A DNA stretch of 64,000 nucleotides from Roseovarius mucosus DSM 17069. Lineage in GTDB: Bacteria; Pseudomonadota; Alphaproteobacteria; Rhodobacterales; Rhodobacteraceae. How positions within the stretch are numbered: position 1 is the stretch's first letter; every line of letters begins with the position of its first letter. Shown piece after piece: positions 18,511-26,859 of this stretch. Below the pieces are notes generated by a model. The model was not told the DNA's origin, ran no database searches, and saw only the letters and a program-made list of their open reading frames with translations. The position numbers and the translations under genes are program-made. The DNA is taken from contig NZ_KN293991.1 in assembly GCF_000768555.3 (NCBI RefSeq), positions 496,001-560,000 of the forward strand, given 5' to 3'.

Positions 18511-19176
18511 ATGACGTGGACCTTGCCCAATATCCTGACCACGCTCCGCCTGCTGGCCGCCCCGGCAGTTGCGGTTATGTTCCTCTATTTCACGAGACCT
18601 TATGCCGATTGGTTCGCCCTGATCCTGTTTGTCAGTGCCGCAATCACCGATTGGTTCGACGGCTATCTGGCGCGCAGCTGGAAGCAAGTGACAAAGCTCG
18701 GCACCATGCTCGACCCGATTGCCGACAAGGCGATGGTGGTCATCGCCCTGATGGTGATCGTCGGCTATTCCAGCATGTCGCCCTGGCTGGTGCTGCCCGC
18801 CACGGTCATTCTCTTCCGCGAAGTCTTTGTCTCGGGCCTGCGCGAATTTCTCGGTGACACCGCTGGCACCCTCAAGGTCACGCAACTGGCCAAGTGGAAA
18901 ACCACCGCGCAGATGATCGCGATTGCCGTGCTGTTTGCCCAAGGCGTGTTCGAGCACTATTTTGGTATGTCGGTGTTCGGCATGGATGACCACTTGGTAT
19001 TGTCCATCCTTGAGGGGCGAGAGGATGATGTGCACGGGTTGACGTGGAAATATGCCGGCATGGTCTGGGCCGGGCATGTGGGAATCTGGCTCTTGTGGTT
19101 GGCGGCGGCCCTGACCCTGCTGACCGGGTTCGACTATCTCGCCAAGTCGATCCCCTATCTGAAGGATGAGAGATGA
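18511..19176 (+). CDS. pgsA: CDP-diacylglycerol-glycerol-3-phosphate 3-phosphatidyltransferase
   Basis: A 221-residue inner-membrane enzyme. The CDP-alcohol phosphotransferase signature is present as DWFDGYLARSW with GTMLDPIADK, carrying the DG-xx-AR-G-D-D residues. It opens TWTLPNILTTLRLLAAP, typical of PgsA. It makes phosphatidylglycerophosphate, the first step to phosphatidylglycerol and cardiolipin. An insertion of roughly 30 residues before the last helix (FGMSVFGMDDHLVLS onward) makes it a little longer than average. It overlaps moaD by four bases. Confidence 0.95.
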   Translation: MTWTLPNILTTLRLLAAPAVAVMFLYFTRPYADWFALILFVSAAITDWFDGYLARSWKQVTKLGTMLDPIADKAMVVIALMVIVGYSSMSPWLVLPATVILFREVFVSGLREFLGDTAGTLKVTQLAKWKTTAQMIAIAVLFAQGVFEHYFGMSVFGMDDHLVLSILEGREDDVHGLTWKYAGMVWAGHVGIWLLWLAAALTLLTGFDYLAKSIPYLKDER

Positions 19177-19421
19177 TGGATGTGCTCTATTTCGCTTGGG
19201 TGCGGGAACGGATCGGCGTTCCGAAAGAGCGGATCGAAACCGCGCCCGCCACGGTCATGGACCTCGTGAACACCCTGCGCGCGCGGGAAGAACGCTATGA
19301 AGCAGCCTTTTCCGATCTGAGCGCCCTGCGCGTGGCCGTGGATCAGGAGCTGAGCGATTTTGACGCCTCTCTCGCGGGGGCGCGCGAGGTGGCCTTCTTT
19401 CCGCCGATGACCGGGGGCTGA
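19173..19421 (+). CDS. moaD: Molybdopterin synthase small subunit
   Basis: An 82-residue ubiquitin-like MoaD with the required C-terminal Gly-Gly (PPMTGG), which is thiocarboxylated to donate sulfur in molybdopterin synthesis. The FFPPMTGG end is diagnostic of the family. It overlaps pgsA by four bases and lies three bases before moaE, its heterotetramer partner. Confidence 0.95.
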   Translation: MMDVLYFAWVRERIGVPKERIETAPATVMDLVNTLRAREERYEAAFSDLSALRVAVDQELSDFDASLAGAREVAFFPPMTGG

Positions 19422-19424
19422 GCC

Positions 19425-19868
19425 ATGGACATCCGCGTGCAAGAGGCCGCCTTCGACCTTGGCACCGAGGCCAATGGCTTTGTCGCACGACAATCCCGCA
19501 TGGGCGCGGTCGTCACCTTCACCGGCATCGTGCGCGATCTCGACGACACTGACCTGCAAGCCATGCAGATCGAGCATTATCCCGGCATGACGCAAAAGGC
19601 GCTGGAAAAGATTGCGCAAGAGGCACGGGACCGCTGGACCCTTGGCGATGTGCTCATCATCCACCGCTACGGAAAACTCACGCCCGACGAGGTGATCATG
19701 ATGGTGGCCACCGCCGCCCGCCACCGCGCCGATGCCTTCCAGGCTGCGGAATTCCTGATGGACTTCCTGAAATCTCGCGCGCCTTTCTGGAAAAAGGAAG
19801 TGACCGAGAAGGGCGCGGATTGGGTTGCTGCACGCGACGCGGATGAGGATGCGCTGACCCGCTGGTAG
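19425..19868 (+). CDS. moaE: Molybdopterin synthase catalytic subunit
   Basis: A 147-residue MoaE. It has GAVVTFTGIVRD near residue 26, IEHYPGMTQKALEKI around 48, HRYGKLTPDE near 80 and the C-terminal RAPFWKKE containing the catalytic Lys pair. It converts cyclic pyranopterin monophosphate to molybdopterin using MoaD thiocarboxylate. It is cotranscribed with moaD. Confidence 0.96.
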   Translation: MDIRVQEAAFDLGTEANGFVARQSRMGAVVTFTGIVRDLDDTDLQAMQIEHYPGMTQKALEKIAQEARDRWTLGDVLIIHRYGKLTPDEVIMMVATAARHRADAFQAAEFLMDFLKSRAPFWKKEVTEKGADWVAARDADEDALTRW

Positions 19869-19950
19869 GCGATGCGACGCGCGGTCCCGCTTGCGCCGGG
19901 CCGGGTTTCAGGGTGATCTGCCTCCAGACCGTTTTCTTGAAAGACCTCCC

Positions 19951-20247
19951 ATGACCGCCATCATCGACGACTATATCACCACGCTCACACCTCGCGCCAA
20001 GGGCCGGATCAGGGGCCTTGCCAAGCTTGTGATCACGGGCCACGGCAGCGTCATGCTGAGCGAAGACGGAGCCATCGCCGGGGATGCGGCGGCGGATGTG
20101 GTCCTGAGTGCCAGCGACGAGGTATTTCGCAACATCCTGTCGGGGGCGCAAAACCCGATCATGGCCTATATGTCAGGCAAGCTGAAGGTCGAGGGCAATG
20201 TGCAACGCGCGCTCAAGGTCAGTGCAATCCTGACGGGCGAGGGTTAA
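19951..20247 (+). CDS. SCP2 sterol-binding domain protein
   Basis: A 98-residue single-domain SCP2 protein. AADVVLSASDEVFRNILSG followed by PIMAYMSGKLKVEGN is the conserved C-terminal half that lines the lipid-binding tunnel. It probably binds fatty acyl or other hydrophobic molecules. The frame is open further upstream, but the ATG at 19951 fits the family start. Confidence 0.85.
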   Translation: MTAIIDDYITTLTPRAKGRIRGLAKLVITGHGSVMLSEDGAIAGDAAADVVLSASDEVFRNILSGAQNPIMAYMSGKLKVEGNVQRALKVSAILTGEG

Positions 20248-20323
20248 CGCGCCCACGCTCAAGGAAAAGCGGCGGTACCATGGGGACCGCCGCTCTGATC
20301 TGTATTCTGAATTCCCGGATCGC

Positions 20324-20851
20324 TTACTTGCAGCGTTTTTCGGCCTCTTCCACCGCAGCCGTATACCCCAGAAGCGAGAACGTATCCTTGGTCACGGTGC
20401 CCCGTGCCGAGCGTGCGGTCAGCACGGCATCCGCGCCGCGCTTCATCGCCGCGAGAACCTGCGCGTCATCGGCGGCGCTTGCGGGCCAGGCCCACTCGCC
20501 CTCGGTGAAGAGTTCAAACTGCGTGCCGCCGATATTGAGGTTCACGGTTGATCCCCCGGCAAACGGATAACCGCCGGTAAAGGTGATCTGCCCCTGCACC
20601 CCGGCACCGGGGCGGAAGAATGTCATCAGCAGAATATCACCGCGCCGCACCGCAACCACGCGCCCATCCTTGGTGTTGACCGTTTCGGTCGGGGCCGACA
20701 CGGCCCAGCATTCCCGAGGATCGCTATCCTCGAATACGCTCCATGCGGTGCTGGTTGCGACCTGATTGGTGCTTGTGCTTTGCGCCTGTGCGGCGGGCGT
20801 GATCAGCATCGCCACCGCAATGGCCATGCCGCCTGCAAATCGTGATATCAT
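20324..20851 (-). CDS. Invasion-associated locus B (IalB) family protein
   Basis: A 175-residue exported protein with a signal peptide (residues 1 to about 24, ending AAQAQ). A domain with WSVFEDSDPRECWAVSAPTET and a final Cys (EKRCK) gives the two Cys typical of IalB proteins. IalB was named for erythrocyte invasion in Bartonella, but homologues are common in free-living alphaproteobacteria, where the role is unknown. The ATG at 20851 has GGAGG eight bases upstream. Confidence 0.85.
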   Translation of the reverse strand: MISRFAGGMAIAVAMLITPAAQAQSTSTNQVATSTAWSVFEDSDPRECWAVSAPTETVNTKDGRVVAVRRGDILLMTFFRPGAGVQGQITFTGGYPFAGGSTVNLNIGGTQFELFTEGEWAWPASAADDAQVLAAMKRGADAVLTARSARGTVTKDTFSLLGYTAAVEEAEKRCK

Positions 20852-21041
20852 TTGTCCAGCCTCCAAGCTGTCCTGAGCCTCAAATCCATCGGTCGCCAGC
20901 TACCCTTTACGGGAATATTTTTATATGCGACCAGTTCCGTCTCGACATTGCAATATTAGCCTGAAACACGCGAGAAGTGAAAGACGCAATTGGCGGATTT
21001 CCGCATATCCCGCCTGTTCCCCGATCTGCCGGAGCATACCG

Positions 21042-22037
21042 ATGACCCAAGCTGCCCCTCTCACCGAAATCTGGCGCGGCCCTCGGGCCGAGAGCGTTCA
21101 TTTGGGTCATGCCGTGATTTGTGACGCAGGCGGCGCGATTGTCGAGGCTTGGGGCAACCCGTCCGAAACGATCCTGCCACGCTCGTCCTGCAAGATGCTG
21201 CAGGCGCTGCCGCTTCTCACCAGTGGCGCTGCGGATGCGCATGGGCTGACCTCCGAACAGCTTGCCCTCTCCTGCGCTTCGCACAACGGCGCGGCGATCC
21301 ATACCGAGCGCGTCAATCGCTGGCTTTCCGATCTGGGCCTGACGGACGACGATCTGCGCTGCGGCGCGCATGACCCGCAGGACAAGGAGGCGCACAAGGC
21401 GCTCTTGTGCTCCGGGACCGCGCCCTGTCAGGTGCATAACAATTGCTCGGGCAAGCATGCCGGGTTTCTCACGCTCAACCGGCATCTGGGCGGGTCTGCC
21501 GAATATGTCGAGCCCGGCCATGTGGTGCAAAAGGCCGTGCTTGAGGCGTTCGAGGAAGCCACTGGCGAAACCTCACCCTATTACGGCATTGATGGCTGTT
21601 CCGCCCCCAATCACGCCAGCTCCCTGCACGGCATGGCCCGCGCGATGGCGCGGTTCGCGGGCGCATCCGAAAATGGCGACGCGACAGAGCGTGCCTCGGT
21701 GCGTCTCTGGCAGGCCATGGTCGCCCATCCCGAACTGGTGGCGGGCGAAGGGCGCGCCTGCACCGAACTCATGCGCGCCTGTTCCGAGCCTGTGGCGCTC
21801 AAGACCGGGGCCGAGGCGTTCTTCATCGCGATCCTGCCCCGGCGCAAGCTGGGCGTGGCGCTCAAGATCGCCGATGGCGGCACGCGCGGGGCGGAATGTG
21901 CGATTGCCTCGATCCTCGTGCGTCTGGGCGTGCTCGACCCCGAGCATCCGGCGGCGCGCAAATACCGCAACGCGCCCATCGTCAACTGGCGTGGCATCGA
22001 AACCGGCATGATCCGCCCCGCCGCTACCCTCGCCTGA
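21042..22037 (+). CDS. L-asparaginase, Rhizobium ReAII-type
   Basis: A 331-residue thermolabile, Rhizobium-type asparaginase, unrelated to E. coli AnsA/AnsB. The residues recalled for the R. etli enzyme line up with almost the same numbering. Ser48 and Lys51 are in PRSSCK, Ser80 is in SCASHNG, and the zinc-site residues are Cys135 and Lys138 in NNCSGKH with Cys186 in GIDGCSAPNH. It hydrolyses asparagine to aspartate and ammonia. The ATG at 21042 has a GGAG site eight bases upstream. No signal peptide is seen, so it is cytoplasmic. Confidence 0.9.
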   Translation: MTQAAPLTEIWRGPRAESVHLGHAVICDAGGAIVEAWGNPSETILPRSSCKMLQALPLLTSGAADAHGLTSEQLALSCASHNGAAIHTERVNRWLSDLGLTDDDLRCGAHDPQDKEAHKALLCSGTAPCQVHNNCSGKHAGFLTLNRHLGGSAEYVEPGHVVQKAVLEAFEEATGETSPYYGIDGCSAPNHASSLHGMARAMARFAGASENGDATERASVRLWQAMVAHPELVAGEGRACTELMRACSEPVALKTGAEAFFIAILPRRKLGVALKIADGGTRGAECAIASILVRLGVLDPEHPAARKYRNAPIVNWRGIETGMIRPAATLA

Positions 22038-22053
22038 TCCGACTCGCCGCGCG

Positions 22054-22096
22054 GGCATCGGCGGGGGCTCCACCGATGCCAACGCCGGGGCTTTTT
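22054..22096 (+). terminator. Possible terminator hairpin after the asparaginase gene
   Basis: The perfect stem GGCATCGG / CCGATGCC (22054-22080) is followed, after an 11-base gap, by a T run (22092-22096). The gap makes it a non-canonical terminator. The rest of the 22038-22313 gap holds no gene that I can see. Confidence 0.4.
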
Positions 22097-22313
22097 CGGC
22101 GCTTGCCTGCCCAATCCGCCCCTCGCCATACGCGGCCTGTCGCCTGGTCCCTCGGACCGGCGTAGGTCCGCGTATCGGCCCTGCCGCATCTGGCTGCTTT
22201 CCGCGCCTTTTCGCGTGAAATCAGCACCGCCCGCGACAACCCGGTCAACTATGCTCATCTTCTGGCCTTGGGGGCGCAACCGCGCCCTCGCAACCAGAGA
22301 AAGGATGATCCAC

Positions 22314-22565
22314 ATGACCAAGGATTTCGTTGCCGCCACCTTCGCCCTCGCCCTTGGCCTGCCCGCCATGGCCCTCGCGGGCGAGTTTTCGACGATGGAC
22401 GCGGATGGCGACGGCTATGTCACCATGTCCGAGTTTCAGCAGGCAATGCCCGAGGCCACATCCGAGACCTTTACCACGGTGGATGCCAATGCCGATGGGG
22501 CGCTGAGCCAGGACGAGGTGGCCGCCGCGGTCGATGCGGGCGTGCTCCCCGCAGCGGATGGCTGA
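22314..22565 (+). CDS. EF-hand domain protein, exported
   Basis: An 83-residue protein with a signal peptide (cleavage near ALAGEF, about residue 22). Two EF-hand calcium loops follow: DADGDGYVTMSE and DANADGALSQDE. Both loops keep acidic residues at positions 1, 3 and 12, with Asp at 5, so Ca2+ binding is plausible. It is probably periplasmic. The ATG at 22314 was chosen because AAAGGA lies nine bases upstream; an ATG at 22305 is also in frame. Confidence 0.8.
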   Translation: MTKDFVAATFALALGLPAMALAGEFSTMDADGDGYVTMSEFQQAMPEATSETFTTVDANADGALSQDEVAAAVDAGVLPAADG

Positions 22566-22700
22566 TCCCCGGCCAGACCCATGATAAACGCCGGGGCGGG
22601 GGCAACCCCCGCCCCAAGACCTTGCCCACTTGAACGCGCGGACTGCGGTCCCATATCGTCCGAAACGACCATTTTCCGCCGCAGACTTGGGGGCCGCGAC

Positions 22701-23411
22701 GTGACGGATCGGACCAGAAAATCAGACCCGACCGGGCCAGGGCCCGCATTCTCCACATCGAACCGTTGGGACGGTGTGCTCACACCAGAACAAAAGACAT
22801 GGTGCGAGGCGCGGGGCATCACGCTCGCCTATGATCCCTTGCAGATCGGCTGGGTCATCGCCGAAGAAAACGCTCCCTGCCCACGCTCCACCCCCGTCGC
22901 CCCCCTCTCGTGGAAGGTCAAGACACCGGGCACCCTGGGCTTTCGCCGCTGGCAACCCCAAGACGTGCCGGCCTACAAGCGGCTCCTGTCAGACCCCGAG
23001 GTCTGGCAGCACATGCACGAGGATTGGCCCGGCCCGCTGACCGACGCGCTTGCTCGCGACCTGATCGACATCTCCGGGCTCAGCGATCACCACGACGTTC
23101 TCGCTGCAACCCTCGATGGCCAACCCATCGGGCAGATGCGCCTGGCCTTCGGCACAGATGCCAGCAGCCGCGACACCGCCGAACTCAGCTACTGGTTGGG
23201 GCGCGATCACTGGGGCAGGGGCCATGGGCGCCGCCTCGTCCGCCGCGCCACGAGGCGCGCCTTCGCGGATCATCCGTGGCTCTCTCGTCTGGTGGCCTTC
23301 GTTCATCCGGGCAATGTCGCCTCGGCCCGCTGCCTGCGTGCGGCGGGCTATCACGACCGTGGCCACCGCGACGACGGCTGGTCTTGTTTCGTGATCTACC
23401 GCGACGGCTGA
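22701..23411 (+). CDS. GNAT family N-acetyltransferase with N-terminal extension
   Basis: About 236 residues starting at GTG 22701, which has a GGGGG tract seven bases upstream; the frame stays open to 22581. The C-terminal ~150 residues are a RimJ/RimL-like GNAT domain: LGFRRWQPQDVPAYKRLLSDPEVW, then ELSYWLGRDHWGRGHGRRLV with the acetyl-CoA loop, then VHPGNVASARCLRAAGY. The ~70-residue N-terminal part is not recognised. The target could be an antibiotic, amino acid or ribosomal protein. It converges on the EamA gene with only three bases between stops. Confidence 0.75.
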   Translation: MTDRTRKSDPTGPGPAFSTSNRWDGVLTPEQKTWCEARGITLAYDPLQIGWVIAEENAPCPRSTPVAPLSWKVKTPGTLGFRRWQPQDVPAYKRLLSDPEVWQHMHEDWPGPLTDALARDLIDISGLSDHHDVLAATLDGQPIGQMRLAFGTDASSRDTAELSYWLGRDHWGRGHGRRLVRRATRRAFADHPWLSRLVAFVHPGNVASARCLRAAGYHDRGHRDDGWSCFVIYRDG

Positions 23412-23414
23412 GAC

Positions 23415-24314
23415 CTAGACAGGCGGTCCGGTGCGCGGCTGCGGCCGGTTGCGCAAGCGCCGGTTATGCCGCAGCGCCCAGAGGTTCGACGCAAACAGCG
23501 CGCCGATCACCACCACACCCCCGACAATGGCCCAGCGGCCGGGGTCCTCGCCCACCACGGCCCAGACCAGCAGGGGGGCCAGCACGGATTCGAGCAGGAT
23601 CAACAGCGCCACCTCCGCCGAGGCGAGATAACGCGGCCCAAGCGTGAGCAGGCAGGTCGAGACACTGATGAACGCGCCATGCGCCAGAATCAGCGGCCAG
23701 TTCGCCTGCCAGACCGCCATCGGCTGTGCCACCGGCCAGATGGCCAGCGAGGCCCCCAGAAAGGCCAGCGGAATGGCAGGGATCATCGAAACGGCGCGCA
23801 ACTGCCGCGCCGTGGTCATTGCGCCTGCAAAGCTGGCCGAAACCCCAAGCGCGATCAGGTCGCCATGCCAATGCGCGCCATGCGTCTCGCCCGACCCCCA
23901 GGCGATCACACCCAGCCCCGCAAAAACCCCCGCCATGGTCAGGACCATGCGTTTGCTGATCGCCTCGCCCAGAAAAATCCGGCTGAAAATCGCGGCAAAG
24001 ACCGGCATCGAGGCCAGGATAAAGACCACATTGGCCACGCTGGTCAGGCTGACCGCAAAGACGAAACCGGGCGCGGTGATGGCAATCAGAAAGGCATAGA
24101 GCAGACCGTGCTTGCCGGTTTTCACCACCTCCCGGATGCCGCGCTGGCCCTGAAACAGCAGCACACCCGTCAAGATGACAGACCCCGCCGTGATCCCGCG
24201 CCAAAAGGCGATGCTGGCTGCGTCCCCGTCGATCAACCGCACGAAAAGCGAATCCGGCACGACGAAGAGAACGCCGAGCGCGGTGATGATCAGACCTTTG
24301 AGATGCGTATTCAT
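23415..24314 (-). CDS. EamA (DMT superfamily) transporter
   Basis: A 299-residue, ten-helix DMT transporter. The first repeat begins IITALGVLFVVPDSLFVRLI and the second contains DLIALGVSASFAGAMTTARQ and LLILLESVLAPLLVWAVVGE, the typical EamA ending. The substrate is not deducible. The ATG at 24314 starts just before the first helix; a longer start at 24371 would add a polar leader without support. Confidence 0.82.
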   Translation of the reverse strand: MNTHLKGLIITALGVLFVVPDSLFVRLIDGDAASIAFWRGITAGSVILTGVLLFQGQRGIREVVKTGKHGLLYAFLIAITAPGFVFAVSLTSVANVVFILASMPVFAAIFSRIFLGEAISKRMVLTMAGVFAGLGVIAWGSGETHGAHWHGDLIALGVSASFAGAMTTARQLRAVSMIPAIPLAFLGASLAIWPVAQPMAVWQANWPLILAHGAFISVSTCLLTLGPRYLASAEVALLILLESVLAPLLVWAVVGEDPGRWAIVGGVVVIGALFASNLWALRHNRRLRNRPQPRTGPPV

Positions 24315-24421
24315 TGGGCAATCTCTGGGGGCAATACCGGGCAAAGTAAACCCCGTCTTGCCTCTCGCCAAAGCGCGCGGGCGCGGTCTATCTTGTGCCG
24401 GACAATCACAGGAGAGCCGCC

Positions 24422-25192
24422 ATGCCCGCCCCCGAAAGCCGTTTCAAATCTGCCCTGATGCGGGGCGAGCGCCTGATTGGGTGCTGGGCCGGGTTCGCCG
24501 ATCCTTATGCGACCGAGGTTCTGGCCAGCGCGGGTTTCGACTGGCTCGTGATCGACGGCGAACACGCGCCCAACGATCTGCGCTCGATTTCGGCGCAACT
24601 GGCCATGCTAGTGGGGCGGCACAGCCTGCCGGTGGTGCGCCTGCCCATGGGCGAGGCCTGGGCGATCAAGCAGGTGCTCGACGCAGGGGCCCAGAGCCTG
24701 ATCATCCCCATGGTCGAGAGCGCGGATCAGGCCCGCGCCCTCGTGCGCGCCACCCGCTATCCGCCCGACGGCATCCGCGGGTCCGGGGCCGCCCTTGCAC
24801 GCGCCTCCGACTTCTCGCGCATCCGCGATTACATCCCCACCGCCAATGCGCAAATCTGCCTGATCGTTCAGGTCGAGAGCATGGCCGGAATCGACGCGCT
24901 GGATGATATTCTCGCGGTCGAGGGCGTGGACGGTGTCTTTATCGGCCCCTCCGATCTGGCGGTCGATATGGGATATGTCGGCGACAGCCATGCGCCAGAG
25001 GTGCAAGAGGTCATCCGCTCGGCGCTCAGCCGGATTGCCGCCTCGCCCAAGGCGGCGGGCATCCTCGCGCTCGATCACGACACGGCACAGCACTATGCCG
25101 ATTGGGGCGCACAGTTTCTGGCGGTGGGCATTGACGTGGTGATGCTGGCACAGGCGGCGCGCGCAACCGTGGCCCGTTGGCGCGATGGCTGA
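24422..25192 (+). CDS. HpaI/HpcH family aldolase (4-hydroxy-2-oxoheptanedioate aldolase-like)
   Basis: A 256-residue class II aldolase of the HpaI family. It has GCWAGFADPYATEVLASAGFDWLVIDGEHAPND with the catalytic His, QVESMAG with the metal-binding Glu, and VFIGPSDLAVDMG with the metal-binding Asp. These enzymes cleave 2-keto-3-deoxy or 4-hydroxy-2-keto acids to pyruvate and an aldehyde. An AGGAGA site precedes the ATG. It overlaps the glucokinase gene by eight bases, which points to sugar-acid metabolism rather than homoprotocatechuate breakdown. Confidence 0.87.
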   Translation: MPAPESRFKSALMRGERLIGCWAGFADPYATEVLASAGFDWLVIDGEHAPNDLRSISAQLAMLVGRHSLPVVRLPMGEAWAIKQVLDAGAQSLIIPMVESADQARALVRATRYPPDGIRGSGAALARASDFSRIRDYIPTANAQICLIVQVESMAGIDALDDILAVEGVDGVFIGPSDLAVDMGYVGDSHAPEVQEVIRSALSRIAASPKAAGILALDHDTAQHYADWGAQFLAVGIDVVMLAQAARATVARWRDG

Positions 25193-26117
25193 GGGGCTCG
25201 TCGCCGATGTCGGGGCCAGCCATACGCGCCTCGCGCTGATTTCGGACGGGTCGTTGAAGCCGGGCAGCGCGCGGCACTTTCTCAACGCCGATTTTCCCGG
25301 TGTCCTCCCGATGATTGCGTCCTATCTCGACGAACAGGGCGCACAGCCAAAGGCAATCTGCGCCGGGGTGGCGGGGCCGGTGCGGGCGGGCACAGCACAG
25401 CTGACCAATCTCGATTGGGTCATCGATGGGGCCGAGATTGCCCGCGCCACCGGGGCCGCCGAGGTGCATCTGATCAACGACCTTCAGGCGCAGGGCTATG
25501 CGCTCGACGATCTCGACCGGCAGAGCGTAACGCCTATTTTCGCCGGGCATTCTGATCCCAACGGCCCACGCATGGTGCTGGGGCTGGGCACGGGCAGCAA
25601 TATCGCGGTGGTGCATCGCGTGGGCGCCGATCTCTTGGTGCCCCCCGCCGAGGCCGGTCATTCCGGCCTGCCGCATCTCGACACAACTGCCAATGCGGTG
25701 ATTTCGGCCTTGGGGGCCGAGGTGCCGCACAAACCCTATGAGGCGCTCTTGTCCGGCTCGGGGCTCATGCGCCTGCACCGCCTGCGCTGTGGCGCGATCC
25801 TCACCGCGCCGGAAATCCTCGGGCAGGCAGAGCAGGAGGAGGGCGACTGTGCCGAAACCCTCACCCTCTTTCTTGAACTTCTGGGCGCTGTCATGGGCAA
25901 TCTGGCCCTGACCCATATGGCAACAGGGGGCGTGTTCCTGATCGGTGGGCTGGCCCGCGCCATGGCGCCGATGCTCAACGCGCCAGAGTTTCGCGGAAAC
26001 TTTGCCGCCAAAGGCCCCTATCGCCCCATCATGGAGGCCATGCCGCTCCATCTGATCACCGACGATACCGCGGCTCTAACGGGCTGCGCGCGCTATCTGC
26101 GGCAGCGGTTGAAATAA
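25185..26117 (+). CDS. glk: Glucokinase
   Basis: A 310-residue glucokinase of the Glk (non-ROK) family. It has the phosphate-binding DVGASHTRLAL near residue 8, AGVAGPV, LTNLDWVID, LINDLQAQGYA with the catalytic Asp, and LGLGTGSNIAVVH. It phosphorylates glucose with ATP for the Entner-Doudoroff route usual in these bacteria. Its start lies inside the end of the aldolase gene, so the two are coupled. Confidence 0.88.
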   Translation: MAEGLVADVGASHTRLALISDGSLKPGSARHFLNADFPGVLPMIASYLDEQGAQPKAICAGVAGPVRAGTAQLTNLDWVIDGAEIARATGAAEVHLINDLQAQGYALDDLDRQSVTPIFAGHSDPNGPRMVLGLGTGSNIAVVHRVGADLLVPPAEAGHSGLPHLDTTANAVISALGAEVPHKPYEALLSGSGLMRLHRLRCGAILTAPEILGQAEQEEGDCAETLTLFLELLGAVMGNLALTHMATGGVFLIGGLARAMAPMLNAPEFRGNFAAKGPYRPIMEAMPLHLITDDTAALTGCARYLRQRLK

Positions 26118-26127
26118 TAGACATTAC

Positions 26128-26149
26128 AGTGTATATTTTACCGCACACT
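26128..26149 (+). promoter_or_regulatory. Possible operator/promoter of the toxin-antitoxin pair
   Basis: The inverted repeat AGTGT-N12-ACACT lies 14-36 bases before the antitoxin start, with a TATATT -10-like sequence inside the spacer. Phd-type antitoxins repress their own operon at palindromes in this position. Confidence 0.5.
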
Positions 26150-26163
26150 TTAGGGAGCATCCC

Positions 26164-26412
26164 ATGAAACGCCTCTTGACCAACCAGATCTGCACCATGA
26201 CCGAACTGCGCGAACCGCAAAAGGTGCTCGACGCGGCAGGCGGCAAGCCGGTGGCGATCATGAAGAACTCCAAATGCATCGGTTATCTGGTGCCTGAAGA
26301 GGCCACGCTGCAACAGGAACCGCGCCATGCCACGATGGACGAGGTGATGGCCTCCCTGCGCAAGCGGAGAGCCGAGAACCAGCCAGTGCTTGAGTATCTC
26401 AAGGACAAATGA
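26164..26412 (+). CDS. Phd/YefM-like antitoxin
   Basis: An 82-residue protein opening LTNQICTMTELREPQKVLDAAGGKPVAIMKNSKCIGYLVPEE, the Phd/YefM N-terminal DNA-binding fold. An acidic/basic C-terminal tail (ENQPVLEYLKDK) should wrap the toxin. It neutralises the Doc toxin encoded four bases overlapping downstream, and likely autoregulates through the upstream palindrome. Confidence 0.85.
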   Translation: MKRLLTNQICTMTELREPQKVLDAAGGKPVAIMKNSKCIGYLVPEEATLQQEPRHATMDEVMASLRKRRAENQPVLEYLKDK

Positions 26413-26789
26413 GCTTCCTGCTTCTCTCGGTCGAGCTTGTCGAGGTTATTCACGATGCGGTTCTCAACCCCGGTGAACTGCCGGGGCGTGCGCGCGACAA
26501 ATCGCTTGAAGGCGCCTTGGCGCGCGTCGACAATCGTATCCTCTACGGGATGATCGAAGACGTCTTTGATCTTGCGGCCAGCTATGCCCAGGCGATCTCG
26601 CAGGGGCATTGCTTCAACGATGGCAACAAGCGCACAGCGCATCAGGCGATGGACGTCTGCCTTGATCTGAACGGGATCGAGATTGCGTGGCAGCCCGAGG
26701 ACGTCGGCCAACGGATTATCCGCCTTGCCCAACGTCTCGATGATGCGGGCGACATGGCCGATTGGTTGCGCACGCAGGCAGGCTGCTAG
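26409..26789 (+). CDS. doc: Doc-type toxin (Fic/Doc family)
   Basis: A 126-residue Doc toxin. The Fic/Doc motif reads HCFNDGNKRTA, retaining the catalytic His, Phe, Asp, Asn, Lys and Arg. Gly replaces the usual Ala before Asn. Doc phosphorylates elongation factor Tu and halts translation. It is translated with the Phd antitoxin (ATGA overlap). The pair lies between glk and parE on the chromosome and may be a stabilising or defence module. Confidence 0.92.
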   Translation: MSFLLLSVELVEVIHDAVLNPGELPGRARDKSLEGALARVDNRILYGMIEDVFDLAASYAQAISQGHCFNDGNKRTAHQAMDVCLDLNGIEIAWQPEDVGQRIIRLAQRLDDAGDMADWLRTQAGC

Positions 26790-26859
26790 GCCGCACCCAC
26801 TTTCCCCGCCGCCTCCGCTCTGCCATAATGCCCCCCAACCAACAAAAAAGAGCAGCGGC

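Noticed and set aside
22038-22313. Non-coding RNA candidate in the gap after the asparaginase gene
   Set aside because: Only one short stem followed by a distant T run; no promoter or conserved structure visible.
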